A stretch of 64,000 nucleotides of DNA from Xenopus tropicalis (lineage: Eukaryota > Chordata > Amphibia > Anura > Pipidae). The translations under genes were made by a program, and so were the position numbers. The notes under the pieces are model-generated. The model was given only the letters and a program-made list of their open reading frames with translations, was not told where the DNA came from and searched no databases. Numbering within the stretch: position 1 is the stretch's first letter; each line of letters opens with the position of its first letter. Location of the stretch: assembly GCF_000004195.4 (NCBI RefSeq), contig NC_030677.2, positions 113,175,036-113,239,035 on the forward strand, given 5' to 3'. Of this stretch, positions 20,801 through 35,800 are shown one piece after another.

Positions 20801-23800
20801 TAACTTTTGATGAACTGTGAAATGTTTGGGGACACTGGCATTAAATGTGTGAGAATGGCAGCAATTAAACTTTCCCCAATGAAATCAATTAAAGAGCTGT
20901 TGGCTCTGCTCACTTTTTTTAACCTTTAATACATAGTCACCCAGTGACTGACTGTGCAAAATTTGGGAACCTGGCATAAATAGTGTGAGAAAGGCATCAG
21001 CTTAAATATAACCCAATGAAATTCAGTTGGTGAAATCTAATTGGCTGTTGGTGGCTCGGCCCACTTTTTCTAACCTTTAACCTTAGTCACTCAGTGGGCA
21101 ACTGTGAAAAGTTTGGGGACGCTGGCGGTAAACGTGTTAGAACGACAGCACCTTAAATTTCCACATTAAAATCAATTAAATAAATCTGATTATCTGTCTG
21201 TGGGTCCACCCAATGACTAACTCTGCAAAGTTTGGCAGCATTTTAAATTTAAACAAAAACAAAACAAAAAAATCTATAGATGTAATCTGATTCGCTCTTG
21301 GTGGCTCCACCCACTTTTTCAAACATAAAAATGCATCCTCTAGTGACCTGTGAAGAGTTTGGGGACCCTGGTATTAACACTGCTGTGTGGCGGCAGGTTG
21401 AATTTCCCCATTGAAAGTCAATAGGTAAAATCGAATTGGCTGTTTGTAGCTCCGCTCACTTTTGGGCATCCAACAAATATCATATTTTCATTCAGGGGTG
21501 ACCCCATGATTATGTCATTCAAGTTTGGGGGGAGTAGCTTTAAAGCTGTAAGAGTGGCAGCAGTTTTTAAAATCTACCCTATCTAAGTCAATGGAAAAAA
21601 TGGGGCGTTCGGAGCGGCGCCACAAATAGACGGTGGGTGTAATCGCTTAGAAAATCACAAGCATCCTGCTACACTATAGGGCGAAGAAGTGTGGAGAGTT
21701 TGGGTATTGTACCCCTAAAACTGTACGAGGAGTAGCGTTTAGAAAATGGGTGTGCTTAGAATAAGAAAAGCTGAAGTCGTAGAACAGTATATTGGGTTTT
21801 TCAAACCAACATAATAATGAAGCAGAAATTAATTCTTTACCAGCTATGACCACCAACATTCTGGGCTAAATCAGGATGATCAGGTTGTTTGGCAACAGTC
21901 ATTTTGCATCTTCCTCGTAATAGGGGTTTTCTATTCTGCCTGATATCTGGATGATAGCCACATATTGGTCAAGCAAGCCACTGGGGGTGGGGCACACACT
22001 TGGTGTGGAGTTAGGGTAGCGGATCTTAACGTGTATAGCTGCCTTAACTATACCAAGGCACCTCCTGATGCTAGATATACGTTGTAAAATGAAGTTAAGC
22101 TTTAGTGAAAAATAAGTGGAAGATGATGAACCAATGTACCCAACCTTCTCTCTTCCTTTCCCTGGAACTTACTTGTTGATGATGGATCGACCAGCAGGAG
22201 TGTGTAGCACATCATATCCATATCTTTTTAACACATCAATGACAGTATTATTGCCCAGGAAATGACCTGAAATGAAAATAAAATTCAGACAACTGAGATT
22301 CCTCTTCAGCAATATCACTTGGATACATAATAGTGAGTCAAACAGAAAGTGTAGTTGTTTTCTACAGTCTCATGTAGCTATTCTGTCACCAATCACCACA
22401 AACCAGCACTGCCATTGCCCACAGTGCACTGTGCAACTATACTGTTCCTCCTCCAAGTCTGATTCTCAGTTCCTCTGAAATAATGAAACAGGTGCCTTGC
22501 AATTGATGTTAACATACCCAACATAGTTCTGTGTTCCCAATCATATTGGGTAGTAGTGTTTGAGTGTATATTGAAGGATTTAAGGCAGTGTGTTCCATCT
22601 TATGGAAAGACCCTTTATGGAAAAAACCCAAGGTCCCAAGCATTCTGGGTAATAGATCTCATACCTGTATATATATCAACCCCATTAAAGGTCATAAAGT
22701 CATAGTCATACTACAATAGTAGTAGTTATTCATGGCAATAATAATATAAAATACAATATATATGATTTTCTGTGTGTGTGATTTATGAGCCACATTACTG
22801 GTATCCTTTCTTTATGGTGGTGACAATCTTTCTTCCCACTGTGACGGTGTAAATGTCTTTACCAGGCTGCCTATTGCTATAACACTATGCTAACTCTGCC
22901 ACTGCTAACAGTTCTGTAACCTGGCGATGAGATCTTATAGACAACAGATATATATATTTTTTCACACAAGACATCGCACTGGTGGATGTACAGTACAAAT
23001 GTGTAGCGTGTGTAACCAAGGAAACAGGGGATACAAAAGGGGAAATAAACCTGCTAATTTTTACTTGCATTTAATAAGGTCAGCCTTTGCTTTATTTTTA
23101 AATCTTCTCAAATACAGTTTGATGATGTCTGATTAGCTAATTGCTTAAATGGCTGCTCTGGTGATTATACTTCTAAGGTTCTTTACATCAACAGGAATGC
23201 TCAATTACAAGTCATTGTTAGTAAGGCTGCTATAATATTCCCCTGCTATGGATATGGTGCGTGTTCGACATTTGTATTCAGATGGTTTCGCTCCAACATA
23301 CAGCACCTGGCTAGATTTATGGTTGGCTTTTTTAGTGATATATATAACATTTTATCATCTGCCTTCCTGTGTATCCACAAAAAGAAGCTGGCACATTTTG
23401 AATAGCTGCCAATGTACTCATTGCAACTGTAACTGCTAATGCTGCAATACTTTGAGGGATGCAGGGACATATCACAGCACAGGTATGGGATCCCTTATCC
23501 AGAAAACTTTGATTTACTGGAAGGCCATCTCTCACAGACTCCATTTTAATCAAATAATTCTAATTTTTAAACACAATAACAATTTTAAACAATAAAACAG
23601 TATGATAACTAAGCTGAATAAATTCATATTGGAGGCAAAACAATCCTATTGGATTTACTTAATGTTTACATTTTTTAGCAGACAAAGTATAGTGATCCTG
23701 GATAAATTATAGAAAGCCCTAGGTCCTGTGCATTCTGGACAGAAGATTCTGCTTCAATGTACACATCCCTGTCTATTTTTACAGTTGAGAGTCACAATTA

Positions 23801-26800
23801 TAGCCACAGAAATGTTTTGGCAAAACGTTGTACAACTATGGCATAATTTTAAGTACTAGTTGAATCATGGCTATGCCTTTGCTTTGTGCCCATATATTTC
23901 AGTACCCTTCTAGTCTGGCTCCTAGTGAAAAGTGCCATGCTCCTTTTTCTGTGAACCTTTTCATTTTGCATTAAATAAAAAGCAGGATGATTGAGGGGTA
24001 TGCTGAAGCAGACACAATGGAGGGTGTGCCATCTGATACATCCTGGAATTTTTTAAGCAAATCAGAATTCCTCAGTTAAACTGCCCCATGCCCTTTTAGA
24101 CATGCTACTTGGTTCCCAGTCTGATTACCGGTGTGACCCAGTGACCCCAGTGCTTTTACCTGGAGGCGTGATACTGGTCACCAGATATCTCCTCCAGGAC
24201 TGGGTTAGGAAGTGAGCTAACTAACCCTGAGATGACACTTGGCTGTTAAAAACAAATACAAGTGTAGTATTTCAAAGATATATGATCTTTGCTGGAAGCT
24301 TTAGTACATCTTTGGTGGCAAAGGTTAGTCTCTGTCTCAGAATAAAGTACATGCTTTCTTTCTTGGCTGATTCAATTTCACATACCACTTACTTTGTCTG
24401 CTTTTGCAATGCCTATGACCAGATGAATAGTTACAACCAACAAGTATAAGACAAAAAGAAAACAACAAAGCAGCAGGGATGTCGCCAGATTGTAGGGGCC
24501 CAAAGAAAAATAAATCTGGGAAGGCCCTAGGCCCACTGATCTAAAGGCAGCACTTTATTTGTGTAGCGCATTACAGAGGAATTTGGGTATGATTATGTTT
24601 CCTGAACTGAAGAATAGTTAGAATAAAGAATCCAGGGCACGTATGGCACCTCAAGAAATCATAAAACTGCACTTATGTGCAAGAATTCCACAGTAGGTGT
24701 TACTGAAGGTAGTATTTTTAGTTGTTTTATGCCCTTGAGGCTACACAAGAGGGCACATGAAAATTATTATTTAAGGACATTGCCTGAAATCCAATGCCAA
24801 GAACAATTAATGCATCTGTTTTCAAAAACAAAGGTTTTTAATTACAAATTCATGATCCTAAAATTGCCATGCCATCATACAATGTCATGGTAAATAATTT
24901 GGCAGTCTCAGGAGACAGTTTTCCCAATGCAACTAAGCTACTTTGCACTACCTATATAGGGTTTACCTTGATGTGGTGTGGTTACCCTAAAAACCTTTCT
25001 ATGTCTGAAGTATAGGCCAGCTACATGATCCAATTGCTCTCAGCCAAATTTGGCCCTTATATTGGGAGTTCATATTGGGAAGAGAACCGTTTGTTTGGTG
25101 AACATCCCAAAGGAGCGGATTTCAGCATGACTAGCAAGCTTGTACTCAGTACTCGCTTCCTTACTCAGTATCTCTACAAATTATTTTTAAATAGAGAACA
25201 ATTCATTTACCCAAACGATGGAATCGCTAACTCAGCTTCTCACCTGCACCGAAAGCAAAGAAAAAACTTTTCTCCGGAAACTGCTCCAGTAGATCTTTAA
25301 CCCTCTTTCCCATGCGCTCATTCCTTTTATAAATCAGCTCTTGACGGAAATAATTGTCGATCTCTTGAGCAGTTATTCTTTCTTGAGGTGGTAAAGTGGA
25401 GTTTATGAAATTAGGGACCTGTACAAATGAATTAATGCTGTTAGTTCTCTATTATTATTGTTAGTGCTATAGCAACATGTGAATTTCCAGTATTCTAAGC
25501 CACATAACTGATATCCTTACTTCTCTAAACATGAATGCATTTTAATTGTGCTCTGCTTTTGGCTATTCTGATATATAACCATAAAACTGTCAATAACCCC
25601 TTCCTAATGAACTACAGCCCAAACCATAACCATATATCTTGATTTGGTTAGGCAAATGCTAAAACTGGATCAATAAAGAAATCTTATTTCAAATGGAGTG
25701 TTCTTTAAAATTCTTTGCAGTAATCTGCAATTGAGCAAATCTGTAATCCTAATATGCTTGGATGTCACTCTATACTTGGACCATAGTGATTTTTGCACCC
25801 AACCCTTCTTGGTCAAATCAAATAACATCTATTTGTCCTTCACCCCCAGCTGGCATACAGCAAATCTGGTCTGTGTTTGCTTATTACTGAACAAGTGTCC
25901 ACTGAAATGACTTGTTTTTAAATTATATATATATATATATATATAGCCAGACACCTGGATCACAACAATGGTAAATACAGGCTGTTGAAGCAAGTGATGC
26001 ATCACCAAGCTGTTGCAGTCCTTAACCTGGCTAGATTTTAAACCTGCCCTATTAATAACTGACTGATTGGAGGGTAAGTATATCGTTTTTCACTGAGGTG
26101 GTTGTCACTTAAAGTTCCTAAACCTGACTGTTTTGTCAATCAGATTGTCCCCTCTCAACCCGTCAGTTATAGCGTCTAATGCTAACAGACTCCTGCTGCA
26201 CAAATATGTCAGCCCCCTTATAGGAAGGGAGTATAGTTAATGTAAAAGCACCAGGCAAATACTTTTATGGCAAAATTATAAACAGCACGCAAAGACAATG
26301 TTATGATATATTTTAAAAAATGTTTAATTTCAGGGTCAGTATCTCTTTAAGGTGACATGCGAGAGCCCATAAAAACAAGCAATACATGCGTGTAACTAGG
26401 TCAAAGGAAAAAATCAGTTATATTATGGGCAACTTCCCTCAATGTGTATTGGACATTAGGAGTAATAATAGTACCCACTATTTTGGATACTGTCTTTCCC
26501 ACCACCATCAACAATCTGATCCATCACCTCCAACTGCAAGAGATCAGTTATCTCCCCTGTGGCTGAAAATGACAGCTGAGTTCTGTTCCTAACTACCTCC
26601 TGTGGCTCTACCTCCTATTGGTGGGAAATCTTGAACCTGCCTTTATAGGTTAAGCATGGGGCAAGCACTGATTTTATGATTTTTACAAGCACTGTATTTT
26701 AGCTGTTTGTTTTATTAAATTACAGATTCTGATTCTGTCTTCTTTCTTCTCTGTTCAAAAAAGAATATTAGATCATTTTACCAACACATGTTTTATGCAT

Positions 26801-29800
26801 TTTAAAACAGTAAATAGCCATTCATCCCTGATGCTTAAACTGATTGGGATTCAGTGAGGGCCACCCTTTCCAACACACTAGGATAACTAAAGCTTATGCA
26901 GTAGTAGTTTTATTAGTCAGGGTTAGCCCAGGAAGTTAAAAGTGCTAATGCTGTGAGGCCTGGGTAAGAAAAGTTTTAGGTTTTACAGACTAAAAGCATC
27001 ACTTCTACCTGTTGCCTGGTTGGTTATATCTGTTAACATATGCCTGCAAATTAGCTGAAAGAAAAAAAAACAAAAAAAAAACGGTAACATACTTGTGAAG
27101 AATCGTGATTAAAAATAATGGAGTTGAGGTCTCCACAGTTATAATGCTTGATCAGGTCTTCTGTGGAATAGGGAACTTGAACGCTGCCTGCACGAAGGTT
27201 CTCCTGTTGCAAGAGAGTCTGATTTAAGGCAAATATTACCTGTAAAAAATACAAAAAATGTATGTTAAGAGATGCTTTTTATGAACATTAGTAAAAAAAA
27301 AAGCCAGTATGTTCAACAGTATTTGTGTCACCATTTCCAGACTCCTTAAACAATTTGTGCCATAGTTTATGCTAATAGAGCTGATTAGGCAGTAGACTGG
27401 TACCCATCATGATGCTACGGAAAGAAAGAAATCAGAAAGTGTATAGAAACAGTAATAGTTTCTTATCCAGCTGTGTGTTAGTTACTCCTACAGCATGTCC
27501 CTTCTTTGTATGGATTCCAAGCGCAATTGTTTTTTAAACTGGCAGCCAGATTGCCTTCCAAAGTTGGAGCAGCCAGATTGTTTTCCAAAGTATAATCTAA
27601 TAAATTGATTGGCTTTGAAAATAAAGAGAAAACATAGAAGATAGGGCAACTGATTAAACAGATGTAAGAGTTTTCTGTTGTGAATGTCTTCAAACTGGCA
27701 GGGTAGTGAGTGCCTAATTTACGTTGAATAATACTATACCCCTTTCATATGCAGATTCACTCTTTGATCACATGGGGATAAAAGGGCATGGCAGGGGGTC
27801 TTTTGTCTTAAATAAAGAGGAATCTGATGTCTAATGGACTGAAGCTCTTCTCCCACCCTATTAACTTACACAGGCTTCACTCTTTTTTTCTGAACAAGCA
27901 CATATGACAGCTGGACAGATACAGAATAGGGCCTAAAACCCTCTGTTGGCTCAATTTAGCTTTAACAAGTTATAATAATAAAGTAGTTATACAGCAGCCA
28001 AAACATTGTTTTCTTTTATTGTTCTAACTGGGCACACAGAGCGCTTGGTCCACTTTTGTGTTTAGACCTCTGTTCTGCTCCGTGTGCCCGCACTAAGGCG
28101 GAAGCAGCACTTTTTAGTGCAGGTACATGAAGCGACGTATGGGAATGGATAAGCTTCTCTCAGCCTGAATAAAAAACGCAGAAGAGAAGTGGACCAAACG
28201 CTTTGTGTGCACAGGCCCTAAATGATTTTTACTGTTTATACTATTAGGGTAATGACACTAGAAGATGAATCGCCTGTGGTAAATTTGTGCTATAATGTCA
28301 GTTGCAAGTTAGGAAATATACGCCCCACATTGGGTTTCTCAAGTAGCCCAAAGTTTCCTCTTGAGGCAAACTTTGGGCTACTTTGGAAAGCCTAAGTGAC
28401 TCATACAACAACGTAGCAGGCTTGCTGATTCCCACAAAGGTGTGAACAAATAGTCAGTTGTACATAAAACCACTTTCAAATCTAATGTTGCTGTTAAAGC
28501 AGGGGAACCCTGGAGCTACTGCCCCCTCCTGACCCAGCGGTAGCTCCATGGTTTCCTTCATGCACAGTTTTAACAGGTGCAGCACACTTGCCGCAGACAT
28601 CACTTGTACACTAATAACGGTAAATTACACCAGATGGACATGCAAGCAAAATGCTCACACAGGTGTGTTGCGAATTGGCTGCAATTAAACTGGAAATCTG
28701 GGAAAAAAATGCTACATTGTGAAATAGAAATATGGTGATTGCTCTCGATATTGAACTTTGCTCACTGCACTTTATCATTTTTAGTCTATGTGGTTGCAAC
28801 TTTGACATTTTTATTTAATAATACCTGATATATAACCTTTACTGTTACAGCATAGGGCAATGATCACAACCAGTTGCTCACCAACCCCTTTGGTGTTGTT
28901 CCCAGTGGCCTTAAAGGAACAGTAACACCAAAAAATGAAAGTGTATAAAAATAATTACGATATTATGTACTGTTGCCCTGTGCTGGTACAGCTGGTGTGT
29001 TTGCCTCAGAAATACTACTATAGTTTATATAAACAAAGCTGCTGTGTAGCCATGGGGGCAGCCATTCAAAGGAGAAAAGGCACAGGCACATAGAAGATAA
29101 CAGATAAACCCCCATTATATTCTACAGAGCTTATCTGTTATCTGTTATGTAACCTGTGCCTTTTCTCCTTTTTTCCAGGTTGAATGGCTGCCCCCATGGC
29201 TACACAGCAGCTTATTTATATAAACTATAGTAGTGTTACTTTAGCAAATACACAACTTTACCTGTGCAGGGTAACAGTACATTATATTTTAAATACTTAA
29301 ATACACTTTCATTTTTGGCGTTACTGTTCCTTTAAAGTTGGTGCCCATTTTTGAATTTCTGAATTGGAGGCATGTTTTGGGGGCATAAAGACCACGTGTA
29401 CTGCTTAATAGAGCCTTTACTAGTCTGCCAGTCCACACTGGGCTACTAATTAACCAATCTGAGTCCTTATTAGTCACCTGCTAGAAAAGTTTTTGTGCTT
29501 TTGTTGCTTTCCAGCTTTTTTTTCATTGAAATGTTGCTCACGGGTAAGGTCTGTGGCACACGGGGAGATTAGTCGCCCGCGACTTGAGAGGAAACTTGTG
29601 TGATTTTGGGGAAATCGCGGCGCCGCGTATGCCATCCCACCGGCGATTTACATTTTCACCGGTGGGATGGCATTTCAGGGAGTTAGTCGCCCGCGACAAG
29701 GGAGATTTTTTGCGGGCGTCTAATCTCCCTGTGTGCCACAGCCCTAAGAAAGGTTGGGGATTTCTGGCATAGGGAGAATATCTCTGTGCCATGTATGCCT

Positions 29801-32800
29801 TTCCACTTCAAAGGGATGTGCAAAAAGCCAATCTGTAAGCATGGCTGCACCTCCCGTTTATAACAATGAGAAGCGTTCCAGAGAACTTCCCAGACAGTCT
29901 GATACAAACACCATCAATGCCATAAGTTCTTGTCATGGAAAGTGGGTAAAATCAAGAGGCCATTCTGGCCATTCAAAGCTCATTTGTAGTGATTTACAAA
30001 TATTACTACTGCCACAATGTTGATGTTTGTTTATGACCACGTGGTCTCTTCTAAAGCACTGGCTCACTGTTGGTGTAAGCTTCAGGGCACAAGACTGATG
30101 TCACCCAAAAACTACTGACTTTGCCACTGAGACAAGTGCCAATACCAACATTGCCAATATGCCCTTGAGGCTTTATATAGTGGAATATGTAGGTTAAAGC
30201 ATCTGTTTAATTACATGTTGTTGCTGCCTTACAAATGAAGGGTGCATAAATAAAGGGGAAAAGTATTCACACAAATGACCAAGATGGCAACAAAATAAAC
30301 TTTATGCACATAAAATATTCCTGTGTACAGAGTCATATTGTGTTTCCTTTGCAGACTAGCATACTCATGATGGGACTTCCAAACTACTGCTCAGTTAAAG
30401 CACTCAAGAGGCAAAAACTCACTTAATATATATCGGGTGCCGAAGCCCTAAGTCCAGTGTCATAAAGGGATAAAACTGGCAACAGTAAACTCATCACGCA
30501 CAGTTGGTGACCTGGGCAGCAAAGCTTGAGTCATGCATAGGTGGAAGATATCCTGGCAATGTACAATTTATTCAGATTTGGGCTGAACTAGAAGAAGCCC
30601 AAAAGAATTACTGACTTGAGCTTGTATACATTTATTGCTAATGATTGCTAAATGTAATTTCATTAATTATTTTTGAGACTCAAGATGACCATATACCTAA
30701 GTCTATTTTGAGATCCAAAGCTCAATATGTGACCTGTAGCAATACCTGCATCTGCAATTGCTGCCTCAACCTGCAGCTACTTTACCTGCATAAGGACTTT
30801 ATATTTTGCCATGTAACATACCAAGTTGTATAAGGGAACATGATCTGCATTTCTAACACTAAGAAGTTCCAATATTATCTGCCCATGACACATTTTGCTC
30901 ATGCCCTTTCTTGATAAGTTCTTTCTTCAGGTAGGGAAAGCATAGCAGTGTTTTGCTTCTACATTTCATTACAGCCAGGAAATTCTCTCAAAAGTATTAG
31001 TATAATGTCTCTTTGCTTGCAAAGATTTCCTCCAGGTACCCTATTTCTTCCCACACTCCAAATCATTCGGGAAGGTTTATTGGTCCCCAGTTGGCCCTGC
31101 ACCCCCCAGTTCAACCCTGCATGTGAATGGACCTTTGATTAAGTATGTTCTATTGGGGTAGGGGGCAGTAGTATAAATATAGAGGAAGACCCTGCAGCCA
31201 TGGAGACTTTGCCTCCTCTTTACAGGGGACCCAAGTAGAGGGTCATAGGTAACCCGAGACATATGAGAAATCGCAGATCCCCCACGATTTTATGTGCGCC
31301 ACAGATTACCTGGGTGGGGGGGGTCAAGAACATTTTTTTGAATGTGCAATTGGTCTTTCCAGACCCACTATGTAACCATTGGTAGGAACTGCTATGAAAT
31401 CAGTCTAATTTCTGTAAAGCACTGCAGAATATGCTGTTATTATATAAATAAAGGATAATAACAAATAACAAGTATTATTTTTAAAACCCTACTCATTGCC
31501 ACCCATAATATCTGATTTTGGTTCAATAAACGTGAGCTTTAAAATAAACCAAAATCGCCAAGTATGTACATAAAAGTAAAGAAAATGGCTTTGATTAATT
31601 ATTTTGCAGAGGCTTTATTGCTTTAATTAGTTTGTATCTTAGGACTAAAAATAGTGCCAAAATTCTCTGTTTATTTGGCTGGCATTTCATTTTAATAGCA
31701 TTAGTTTGCCAAATAATTAATAGTTGCAGAATTGTAAAGTGTCCAAGGAAATTCTGCAGAAACAAAGGATTATTCTTTAGATGTATAGCCAAACATCCCT
31801 TGCAGTACAAGTCTGGCATTTTGTATCATATAAAGCAGTACATGATTGCTCTACCACACCATTTGTGTACTAATTTTTTTAGTGCTTAAACTGTGATGGA
31901 ACCTGACACCATTCTGCAGTGGGTTTCTCTTTGGATAAAAAGGTATTTTCTCTTATTTTCAGGCAGTTAATTCAATAAAACACTTATGTTCTATCCATAC
32001 TCCAGTAAGTCGCTTTGCTTTCCTGACCTTTAAATTGTTTAGCATTTTTGCTTCATTTTGTTGCGTGTTACTTTGCCTCCCCCAGCATGATGCACCATTA
32101 GCCACTTATCATCCAGAGTCTTGGCAAAAGAATTGTAAATCTCATCATATGAGACTCATTTAGATGAAAGCAAAGTGCTTAGATAAGTGGCACAGATGCA
32201 TCTGTGTGAAAGTGAAAAAATATGGCAGCAATATAGCAAAACATAGAATTTAGTTTTGTTTGATGTAGTACCTAATGTATATACCCTTGTCTTTATTTAA
32301 TCACCCAATTACAACCAATTTACTACCTATTGCTAAGAATGCTGGGAGTTTATACAAGAAAGCAGTAGTCTATGACCTTGGGGACCATGCCACTGAAATA
32401 GCAATCAAAATCCCTGACTGCTGGGCTGGGATGGAGGTTAAAAATAGAATTATTATTCTTATAAAATTGACATATTTGTAACATGTGTTCCCAATTCACA
32501 TCTATATGACCCCATCCACTTTCATATATGTAAAAAATATAAAAGATATATGTGGAATTAGTATAATAGAATCTTCCATTCGAAAACTGGCAAAGTAAAT
32601 TAAGCTAAACTGTGACACAAATACAATATAAATTAGAAAGTTAGGTAGGCATAGTTGGGTTAAATTATAGCATTCCCATTTTTTTTCTCTTTATATCATA
32701 GCAATAGAGTAATCAACAGTGAAGGCCAGAATTCTATCACAGAAATACAATATATTGCAGGGGCCCAATGGTTCTTATCTGCTTATTTTAAATGTTGCGC

Positions 32801-35800
32801 ATAAAAGAAAATCTCCTCCTTCCTTCTGTGATGTTTTGGCTTGATTTCAGAGTGTTCAAGAGCTAAATTAGGCATGTATAAAATGAAGAATTATAGCCCT
32901 TCCGTACTTTTCCTGGTTTATTAATTGCATATTCATCAGTGCTAACAATCTCTGTCAGTTGTGACTTAAAGTGCATATGCATTGCAGGGCCTTTCATACA
33001 GTTTAGATTGCCTACGCTATGAACAACCCTTCTCTTGTGGTGAAGGATGGGCCTTGGCCAATGTAAAGCAATTAATGGAGAAAGAATGAGTATAGAGAGG
33101 CACACATCAGGGCTCTCCAGCTACTTGTCCAAAACAGGATGTAAAACTGAACTAATTTTGATGCCTAGCCTTTTATTAAAGAATAAAATTAAAACAAGAA
33201 AAATACATGCACTATGCGTAATGTCTATTTTACCCTAATAGATATGCTGTCAGTATTGCAGATGTACTGCTACTGTATGAAGTGTGAATATTCAAATCAA
33301 TATGCTAACACTACAAAAAGGTCCACCCCACTAGCATCCAGAAAGGTAGACCCATATAGTATGCTACAAATTACAGTCAGATCCACCCCACTAGCATCCA
33401 GAAAGGTAGACCCATATAGTATGCTACAAATTACAGTCAGATCCACCCCACTAGCATCCAGAAAGGTAGGCCCATATAGTATGCTACCAAATACAATTAG
33501 GTCCACCCCACTAGCATCCAGAAAGGTAAGTCCATAGCCTGTGCAACCCACTACAACCAGGTCCTCCCTGCTAGCATCCAGAAAGGTAGGTCCCTAGGGT
33601 CTGCTACCCAATAAAGTTAGGTCCACCCCACTAACCTCCAGAAAGGGAGCTCCATAGAGTGTACCAGCCACTACAATTTGGTCCACCACACTAGTATCCA
33701 GAAAGAGAGGTCCATAGTATGTGCTAACAACACAAAGTACATCTAGTATAAGTAAATCTAAAGCATATGAACTCTGCCACTAATACAATCACAATGGCAC
33801 ATTGAAGAGTCTTGTGCTGAGGACTTCCCATACCAGTTGAACTGAAAAAGCTGCTCAGAAGAGTAGTAAAACGTCTTCAATAATTACTTAGCAAGTCCCA
33901 TTGCTTTAGATTTACTTATACTACATATTCCATGACCTGGATGAACGAAAATCTTCATAGCCATAACACAAAGTACAGACTCATGGCTGATATTATTGAA
34001 GAAAGCACTGGAGGAGTGCACAAGAAAAAAAACATGACAGACAAAAAGAAAAGGACATACTATGATGACCAAGTCCTTATCTTTCATCTGATAAAGTGAT
34101 CTAAGAAATGCATTTCCCATGAAAGCAGCATCCAAGATGCCACATTTGATGTCTCTCCCTGTCAGGCACTAGTGGAATGCATGTCAGGCAACTCTGGGAA
34201 TAGTTGTAACTTGTTTGTTCCTTTATTTCCCTTTCCTTGTCGCAAGGAATTCTGAACAAACATGAAAAAGTCATATTATCTGTGAGGCCTGACATTTGCT
34301 GGTGGGTGAGGATAGTTAGTATCTGATAAGCTGTAATGAAAAGCCACATCATCTGTTTACCTGTCTGTTAGTCAAACCACAGAGATGGAGTTAATAGCTT
34401 CTTTGAATGGTGCTCTTATGGAAGCTCTAATCATATTTGGTGTTTGAAGAGTTCAGGTAGTTTAGAAAATAAGTGTGAACTAAACAATTATAAAGTTAAA
34501 CACATTTCCCTCATTTTAAAGTAGTATCCATGCTTGACTGTACTTCTATGCTGATGTACAACTTGATTGCACTTGTGACTTCTGTTGATTCACAGCAGGA
34601 AGTCTTATTTGACATTATGGGACTGATATATTAACATAGATGCAAAATTGCAGTAGTGCAGTGGGCAGTAGAAACCAAGCAGCAGTTAGTTTTGTACTAC
34701 AAGTTAGTTTATATGAGAAAAGTGAGTAAGCTGCAAGAATCCATATAACAATTATAAGGTATGGTGATCCAAATGATATTAACCCCTTATCCCAAAACCC
34801 CCAAATACCAAGCATTTTGGATAATAGATCCCCTATTGATATATATTAGAAAGTCATTGCCCACCAGGTGATTTATTCACCCCTCCCCATGCACATTTTT
34901 ATGAACACAATTAACTTTACAGCTGCTCTGTACACAGTCGGTTGCCCCTCCAGTGCACAGGTTTGCTACTGCAGAATGCCCCCCTGCCATGATCCACAGA
35001 GGATCCAATCAGTTAGTCCTTGTTGTGGGTCTAGATACTGTCACACAGCTGACATTCTCTTTTAGCTCCTGCAGGGCCACCTGCATCCAACAGCTGCCCC
35101 TCTCATTCAGCCCAGTTAAATTCTCTATGCTATAAATACTAATAGGATTTACCCAAACTGGACTCTAGACCTTTTAAGTAACATATTGCTTTGGAGTGTT
35201 GCTATGGCAGAAACCATAAGACAACTGACAGAATAGTGTGAATAAGCTACTCCCACTGCTAGCCACTGTCCCTACTTGTCAGTATTGCATGGTATTAACT
35301 GAGTTATCTTTGAAGGCTTATTGTTGGAAGAAAATAATGTTAAAATAAGGAAAGGAAAAGGATCATTTTTTAAGGTTCTGCATAATGATTATGATCAAGG
35401 GTACATAAAGAAACAGAAGGATTATAGAGCCTTTCTGGTAAACACTTACAATCTAAATGGAATAATGCATATATCAATAGGAGCAAATAATTAAATAATA
35501 CATTAACAAGAGAAAGAGGACTTGAGGAATGTTAAACTTAACTTGCAAAATATTCCATGGTTTATTTTCATATCTATATCCTATGTGCTCATCCCAGATG
35601 TTCTCCCAGTAAGGCATTTCCAGAGAAACCTCTCAGCAGATGTGTCCATGGAAACCATAAGCTGGAGTCACACTATTGCTGGGACTATAGATGTGGGCAT
35701 ACATGGGCCAACCATGCACATCATGCATAAGTGGCTCGACAATGGGGACAACAGTAAGTGAAAAGTAGTTAAAGCTTTAAAAACTTTTAAGAACTGCTGA

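Larger units (their letters stand above)
19717..22172 (-). other. Tiki intron 5, mostly repeats
   Basis: About 2.5 kb between exons 6 and 5. A 5'-truncated LINE (19750-20509) is followed by a degenerate tandem-like repeat (about 20590-21690), so little unique sequence remains. Confidence 0.85.
22267..25243 (-). other. Tiki intron 4
   Basis: About 3 kb. It contains two pieces of the 'gtatgggatcccttatcc' interspersed repeat (22600-22672 and 23478-23760). No other gene or structure was recognised. Confidence 0.85.
25419..27092 (-). other. Tiki intron 3
   Basis: About 1.7 kb. It contains a (TA)n run at 25925-25946 and a degenerate T2-like repeat at about 26090-26352. Otherwise no feature was recognised. 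Confidence 0.85.
28857..29775 (+). repeat. Frog repeat A copy, interrupted by two MITEs
   Basis: The family sequence starts at 28857, is cut at 28910 by a T2 MITE (28911-29335), resumes 'ttggtgcccatttttgaatt', is cut again at 29547 by a Harbinger-like MITE (29548-29744), and ends 'gaaaggttggggatttctgg'. Confidence 0.85.

Noticed and set aside
33214..33551. Repetitive open frames on both strands
   Set aside because: They are produced by the 60-bp minisatellite, whose unit length is a multiple of three.
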